Assembly (NCBI GenBank): GCA_016802295.1
Contig: JAESIW010000137.1
Span: 3,937,961 to 4,001,960 of the forward strand
Direction of reading: 5' to 3'
Source of the DNA: Brachionus rotundiformis
Taxonomy: Eukaryota > Rotifera > Eurotatoria > Ploima > Brachionidae
DNA length: 64,000 bases
Below, one piece after another: positions 58,884 through 64,000 of this stretch. Below the pieces are notes generated by a model. The model had not been told where the DNA came from. It saw only the letters and a list, made by a program, of their open reading frames with translations, and did not search any database. How positions within the stretch are numbered: position 1 is the stretch's first letter; every line of letters starts with the position of its first letter. Position numbers and translations under genes: made by a program.

Positions 58884-59489
58884 TATTATTCATTAATGCT
58901 TAATTTCGGAAATATTTTATTAAAATTTTAATTTTTTTTTATTATAATTTATATTTTAATAAAATGTGTATTCAAGTAACCAGCAGAAAATTAACAAAGA
59001 ATTAATTTATGCGGGTTTGAAGAAAACGAGTCCTTTAACCTAAATGTTTCATCCAAGCGTGAATATTTTTATGATAATTTATTGTATTTTTATAGATTAA
59101 AATTTAATTCTTAATAGATTTTTAAAAATTTTAAACATCTCAAAAAAAAATCATCTCTTGTTTACAAATTGTTTTAAGTGTCAGTTTAAATTTTATTTTT
59201 TCAATATAATTTCTTTATTTATTAGCATTTACTACATGTTGGAAAGTTGTTTTTAATTAATGTCTGGTCTACTTTTTAAAATGATTTAAAAATGATTAAA
59301 TATGCTTTTCAGTTGAGGATCAGGAACTCTTTTTGTTGAATTTTGCATTTTTTTACTTAATTCTTTGGTTTAACTGAATTTACAACAAATATTGAGCCTA
59401 AATCCTTGGTAAGATAAATTGAGATTTAATTTCTGTACCCTAATTTGTTTTTTATTCTTTTTTCAAAATTTTAAAATAATTTTTGTGAA
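58884..59489. other. Upstream of acyltransferase B, no gene seen
   Basis: AT-rich; nothing recognised. Confidence 0.5.
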
Positions 59490-59716
59490 ATTTTATTTAT
59501 TTTGGTGGTAGCAGCAAAGCCTTAAAAGGCTGAAACTGTCGCTTCTATTTTTTCACCAAGCTTCGCCTTGGAGCTATTTAGATTCTTTGAATTTAAATCT
59601 TTCTGGAGTTTATTCCATCCATTCACGACTCTATTTGTAAAAAAGTTATATCTCGGAAGACAATAGGCTGCTACAGCTCCACACTGCCCAATAGCGCCTA
59701 ATAGGTTTCGTAGCAA
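59490..59716 (-). mobile_element. Non-LTR retrotransposon, C-terminal ORF2 fragment
   Basis: A minus-strand ORF reads AYCLPRYNFFTNRVVNGWNK, followed by a Lys/Asn/Ser-rich end. This is the FF-x-R-V-V-N-x-WN-x-L block that closes CR1/Jockey-like polymerases. The rest of the element is absent. Confidence 0.7.
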
Positions 59717-60750
59717 AAACTTGACAAATAATTTTTACTTTTCGGTCAGTTTCTTCTAATTTCTTTATTACTTTTTACCGTTTTTAATATAATATATATA
59801 TAATTGTTTTTAATATCTCCTTAATTCATATCTTCTTATCAACTACCAGGTTTTGTGTTAACATTGTAATTAATTCTTTTATTGAATTCAATTTTTTAAT
59901 TTATTTATTTATTAAATGTGAATAAAAGTTAAAATCGTCTATCTAGTATTTGTGTACCAGTTTACTTTTTAAGTTAAGGGCTCAAATAACTATATCATGG
60001 ACCCAATATAAAATCTAAGAGGAAAAAAATTAAAAATAATTTATAATACAAAAGTAGGAAAAGTTTATAATATAATAAAATTTTAGAAATAAAAAAATTT
60101 AATTATGAATCTAAATTTTTGATAAATTGATTGCCGTAGATTCGAATAATTACCTTTTTTTTTAGGACGTAGTCCATAATTCATTTTAAAAATGATTTTA
60201 TAAATTTTCAAATTGAAATTTTAGTAGCATTAAATAAGTACACATTATAAATTTTAAAGCTTTTTGAATATTTAGTGCATTTTTAAAATTTAGAGTGTTA
60301 ATAATCACTTTTATTTTTTGATGCTATAATCTATTAATTCAATGCTTTAAAAAAAATTATATAAAACACTAGATATTAATTTTTATTTTTTTGATATAAA
60401 AAATAATTGGTGTAATCAATTTTTTTTTCGATGCACTGAAAAATATTTTTAGTGCGTTGAAAAGGTAGACCCAAATTTAATTATCAGTGTATTCATATTT
60501 TCATATAAAAATTCTTTTAAAGAGAAAACATTTATATTTGCACTACTAAATTGTTTTGAAAAAAGACTATTAATAAATTTAGTAAAAAAATATCCAAAAG
60601 CTGATTAACCAAATTTCCGCTGTTTATTTATAGGGTAAATTTCTCAATTGTTTTGGTGTTAGTTGCTCTGGAAAAACTTCGACATTAAAATTTTATTCAT
60701 TAATTTGAACTTTTTTCTCAGAAATATCAAAAGATAGCGATAATTTAATC
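59717..60750. other. Intergenic, no gene seen
   Basis: AT-rich; nothing recognised. Confidence 0.5.
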
Positions 60751-60960
60751 TGTAAAGTCTCGATCTGGACTTTAGGGATTTAAGCCAGGAAATAAGTAAA
60801 ACTAATAGATTTAGTTAAAGTTTATTAAATGGAATCCGAAGTTATAACAAATAGTTAGTGGTTTATATAGTAGCTAGAACGTGTGTTTTAGCTGCAGTTA
60901 ATCTTAGAACATGCAACTCTAAGTAACATATAGAGACATGTCAAGACTTGGGTCTTAACA
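60751..60960. repeat. Solo LTR (210 bp) with 4-bp target duplication
   Basis: Starts TGTAAAGTC and ends GTCTTAACA. Its base composition is richer in GC than the flanks. The four bases AATC occur directly before (60747-60750) and after (60961-60964). TG..CA ends with an exact target duplication fit a solo LTR left by recombination. It does not resemble the LTR at 27601. Confidence 0.65.
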
Positions 60961-61244
60961 AATCGATATAATAGATAATTTAAAAGAAACTAAGTCTAAA
61001 TTAAGAGTTGAGAATTTGCGTCAAAATTTAAATGTAAATTATTTTTAAAAAATTTAATTTTTATCCGAAAAAGATAAATTTTATTTTAATTTTTTTTTTA
61101 GTTGTAAAAATTTATTGTTTCTCAGTCTGTCTTAAGTATCAAATTGATTAAATAACTTTTATTGAAAAAAAATCTAAAATTTATTAATTCATATTTTTTA
61201 ATCTGAACCAAAATAAAATTAATTCCTAAAAGTGCGGATTAAAG

Positions 61245-61440
61245 CGTCCCCAATCTATTTTCTTCGTATCATTAGCATAAGCTTAACAATGGTTTTGGAC
61301 AATAATCAACATATCGTTTTTAAAAATAATTAAGAAGAACCTTATGAAACCTTGTGGAACTGTTACCCAATTTGAGCTGAATATCCTTTATCCAATTTAT
61401 CAGATCTTCATTAAACCCAAAAAATTTGAGTTTATACTAC
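61245..61440 (-). mobile_element. Non-LTR reverse transcriptase fragment
   Basis: The minus strand reads FGFNEDLINWIKDIQLKL. After a frame change it reads TVPQGFIRFFLIIFKNDM and then AYANDTKKI, with one stop. These match the W-I-x-x-F-L, S-G-V-P-Q-G-S and YADD-T-K boxes of a non-LTR RT. The catalytic YADD is changed to YAND. Dead copy, just past the 3' end of the RalGAP gene. Confidence 0.65.
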
Positions 61441-61588
61441 TAACTTGAGTGATTGTTGCCATTGTCTATTTTTTGATCAAAATTTTAAATGAATAAAAGT
61501 GAAAAATATCAAGATAAAGTTAATTTATTGATTATAAAATATTAAATAAAAAATTTCTTAAATAAACGTCGCTAATTAAAAGAAAAAA

Positions 61589-63114
61589 TTACAAAACCAA
61601 TTGTTTTTCACTATCAAAATTTGTAGTTGTTACACTGGACGTATTCATGACTGGCGAATTCACATTTGTGTTCACATTTGGCTCAGCACTTTTTGTCTTG
61701 GTAAAAAAATCCAAATTTGGTGAATAAACATCTGAAACAAAATGCTCAAATGTTTGTTTTTCTGTAAGCTTGTTGACAATGTTGCTTATGGCATGGGACC
61801 TATGTACAAAAAAATCTTGGTAGCCTTTTGTGTTCGAAAGAAGAACTCGACTGGCGTTGATCGCCGTTGCTCTGACTAAATGTGGCATTATGTTCTTGTG
61901 GATAATGGCGCCGTCGAACAATGGACCGAAAAATCCCACGGACGGCTTTTTAATTATCTGCACCCGATACAGCCCATTGTTCAGGGGGTAAACACAAATT
62001 ATAACATCAGCAAACTCTGTGGCCAATATAGACCTATCATAGTCCTTGTAATGCTCGGACCAAATGATCTGGACACTATCGTTGCCAAGGTGACGCCACT
62101 TGCTTATCTTGTTTTGGTCGTTGGCGTTGTTCATTTGAGTGGACACGTGAAACAAAACTTCACACAGCGAATTTGAGTAGTATGGAGCGCTTTTGAGCTG
62201 ACTGGACACGTGCTGAAGTCCACCCATGAATCCTTCATGGGTTTCCAAGTTGACTGGCCATGCAAGTGCGCTCAGAAAGTCATGATAATCTTTTGATCCT
62301 TTTTCGTTGGATAAAATGGACTGTTTGTCCTCTTGACCCTTAGCTATGTAGATCAATGCTATCTTGTGCGTTTCTCGGCACGCTTGGTCATCTAAGCTTT
62401 TCAGCTCGCGCAATAACTGTGCCGATTTGTGAAGTAAATTGAATGTTTGACGTTTTTCTCTGGACAAAAAGCCCATTTGATGAACAAATGATTTGCACAA
62501 ATTAAAATAATGGTTAGTTTGAAAGTCAGTGTTTACCAAAGATGGTTCCACATCAGTTTTTTTATCAGGCGAAGAAATAGGTGCTCTTTCAATTAAATCG
62601 GTTGTTTCGGAAGAAATTATTTTTTGCTTGATTTCATCAAAAGTGTTGAACAGAAACTGTTCTTTGGATTGAAGATTGGGACTGTATTGACCCATAGATG
62701 GATTAGGCTTGGAAATTAAAGTGTCCAGTCGGCACTCAGGGCTTGAATAGTTCATGTAGTCGATGACATTTTTTAGCAAATCAATGTTTTTAGGGATTTG
62801 GTCATTTTCCAAGCTTGTCAATTGTTGGAAATCAAAGCTATCGTTGTTAGAGTGCGGCGTGTCAGTGTTTATTGGACACTCATCATGTTCCGAAGGTCTG
62901 GGAATTTCTAGCGATTCTACTTTTGGTGTCAAATGATCCAAAGAGCTAAGCAAACAGCAATCCCAACAGTACTTGCCACTGAAGTCTCGAACTATGATTC
63001 TGCACGCAGTCTGGCACAGCTTTACTTTCTTTTGATAAGACTCACTCAGATAAAATTCGCTCGAATTTGGTTTAACTATATGTTCAACCAAGGATATCAA
63101 ATATTGATTATTTA
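61589..63114 (-). CDS. RALGAPA: RalGAP alpha subunit, last exon with Rap/Ran-GAP domain (5' partial)
   Basis: One large exon after an acceptor at 63115 (incoming phase 1) encodes 507 residues plus stop. The upstream exons were not found before the window edge. The first part is variable. From about 62390 the Rap/Ran-GAP domain is clear: HKIALIYIAKGQEDKQSI, FLSALAWPVNLETHEGFMGG, EVLFHVSTQM, RHLGNDSVQIIWSEH (with the catalytic Asn of the thumb) and KKPSVGFFGPLFDGAII, then VRATAINASR. RalGAP alpha pairs with RalGAP beta to switch off RalA/RalB, as TSC2 does for Rheb. The sequence is nearer RalGAP alpha than TSC2, because the KGQEDK...GFMGGLQ and RHLGND blocks match it closely. Confidence 0.92.
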
Positions 63115-63669
63115 CTGAAAAGAACTTGAAAAAAAAATAAAGAATTTTTAAATTTTAATACAAATTTTGATATAAATTAAAAAATACTATTTTATTTACT
63201 ATTTAAATAAATTAAAAATATTGAATATTAAAAGTATGATATTAAATGTAAGTAATCATATAATTTTACAGCAATACCAATACCAGGTTTAGCATCTACT
63301 GATCTAAGTTAGAAATAGATAAAGACCTCGTAAAAACGGTACAAAAAATTGATAAAAGTTAAGAGAAAATGATAAGAGTAATGTTTTGGAAAAGATTGGC
63401 AAAAATTTTTGGGCCTGAATAATTACCATAATTAAAAAACATATACAGTGATGCTACATAAACTGTATTTTATGTAATTTTAGCCAATTATGTTTAAAAT
63501 TTGGTAAATTGGTCTAAATTCAGGTAAAAATACGTAAAATAATTTATAATTTTTTTTAAATTGCTCTATTAAACTATAAAAGTATTTTTTTAGATAAAAA
63601 TTTACAAAGTTTTACATTCAAAAGAAAAATGCATCAAATTATGTGTTTTTTGCTGATTTTAATTTTTGT
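63115..63669. other. Intron of RalGAP alpha (partial), no exon seen
   Basis: AT-rich, with GGTAAATT/TACGTAAAAT motifs like those at 20180-20380. No further RalGAP exon was recognised up to the window end. Confidence 0.5.
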
Positions 63670-63895
63670 TAAGTTGGCTAAACTGGGTTCGACAAAGCTT
63701 AGTGAAAGAAGAGTTAGAGAAGATTTGATTGAAATGTATAAATTAGTAAATTGGTCAAAAAAAGTGGACCTGGTCAGAGGTTTTGCGAAAAGATCATAAA
63801 ATAAGGGTTCTGCTGCAGCTTTGAGAGTGAATAGCATCAGAGTTCAGAGAGAAAGTTTCTCTGCTCAAATTAGAACTCACGAAAATCTATCTTTG
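63670..63895 (+). mobile_element. Second copy of the CR1/Jockey-like ORF2 C-terminal segment
   Basis: With breaks, it reads RRVREDLIEMYKLVN, KKVDLVRG, and SAAALRVNSIRVQRESFSAQ. It is clearly the same family as 51500-51700 (RRVRGDLIEMYKLVN, AAALRGNSIRIQRESFPAQ). Stops and small changes show that it is dead. It lies antisense inside the RalGAP alpha intron. Confidence 0.75.
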
Positions 63896-64000
63896 TAAAT
63901 TTTTGACAATTCAACATTAACATTTTTTATCCTGGTGCATCAGTTAAAAGTCACCAGACTTGTTATTCAACATTTACCAGAGCTGGAAATCGAAAAAACT

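Noticed and set aside
63634..63837. Minus-strand ORF near the window end
   Set aside because: Antisense of the second non-LTR fragment at 63670-63895, which reads meaningfully on the plus strand.
1..64000. CRISPR arrays, operons, tRNA or rRNA genes
   Set aside because: The window is eukaryotic; no regularly spaced repeats with spacers, no cloverleaf-like B-box sequences or rRNA blocks were recognised by eye. A tRNA scan would be decisive.

Overview
The window is AT-rich animal DNA. Genes are split by many short introns (about 45-90 nt, GT..AG), with a few introns of 0.8-2 kb, and are separated by long AT-rich stretches full of decayed transposons. Gene content (ataxin-2, exportin-4, TFG, TRAF, TPPP, NPC2, RalGAP alpha, an NPF neuropeptide precursor, NRF-6-like acyltransferases) is metazoan. 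The AT bias, tiny introns and invertebrate NPF type fit a monogonont rotifer (Brachionus-like). That placement is an inference; no species marker was read. Exon chains were joined by hand from splice signals. In every gene called complete, the exon lengths sum to a whole number of codons.

Layout. 1-930: decayed Gypsy-type reverse transcriptase. 931-2383 (-): LRP11-like receptor (MANSC + LDLa + TM). 5119-5766: deleted mariner. 6053-7135 (+): TFG. 7231-7397 (-): terminal exon with an EF-hand. 9458-9858 (-): neuropeptide F precursor whose C-terminal flank forms an EF-hand loop across an exon junction. 10520-18795 (-): exportin-4, 8 exons. 19303-20015: palindromic element. 21502-23235 (-): PhoPQ-related/AprA-type secreted hydrolase-like protein. 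25614-27968: deleted LTR element with an env-like ORF and a 4-bp target duplication. 28.0-30.9 kb: FLYWCH/MULE transposon cluster. 31577-36195 (-): ataxin-2. 38021-39654 (-): TRAF. 41801-42638 (-): unrecognised 177-residue secreted/membrane protein in four small exons. 43.3-44.1 kb: two MITEs. 45302-45952 (+): TPPP. 48574-49184 (-): NPC2. 49.6-51.9 kb: Tc1 and non-LTR remnants. 52158-55559 (+) and 56397-58883 (-): a tail-to-tail pair of NRF-6-like acyltransferases, the first interrupted by an assembly gap flanked by a 149-bp duplicated sequence. 59.5-61.4 kb: non-LTR fragments and a solo LTR. 61589-63114 (-): last exon of RalGAP alpha, whose 5' part lies outside the window.

The genes do not form a pathway; this is ordinary chromosomal gene order. 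The points most worth a second look are the NPF/EF-hand precursor and its EF-hand-ending neighbour, the env-like LTR insertion, the unrecognised membrane protein, the 7-nt micro-exon in the first acyltransferase, and the false-looking gap.
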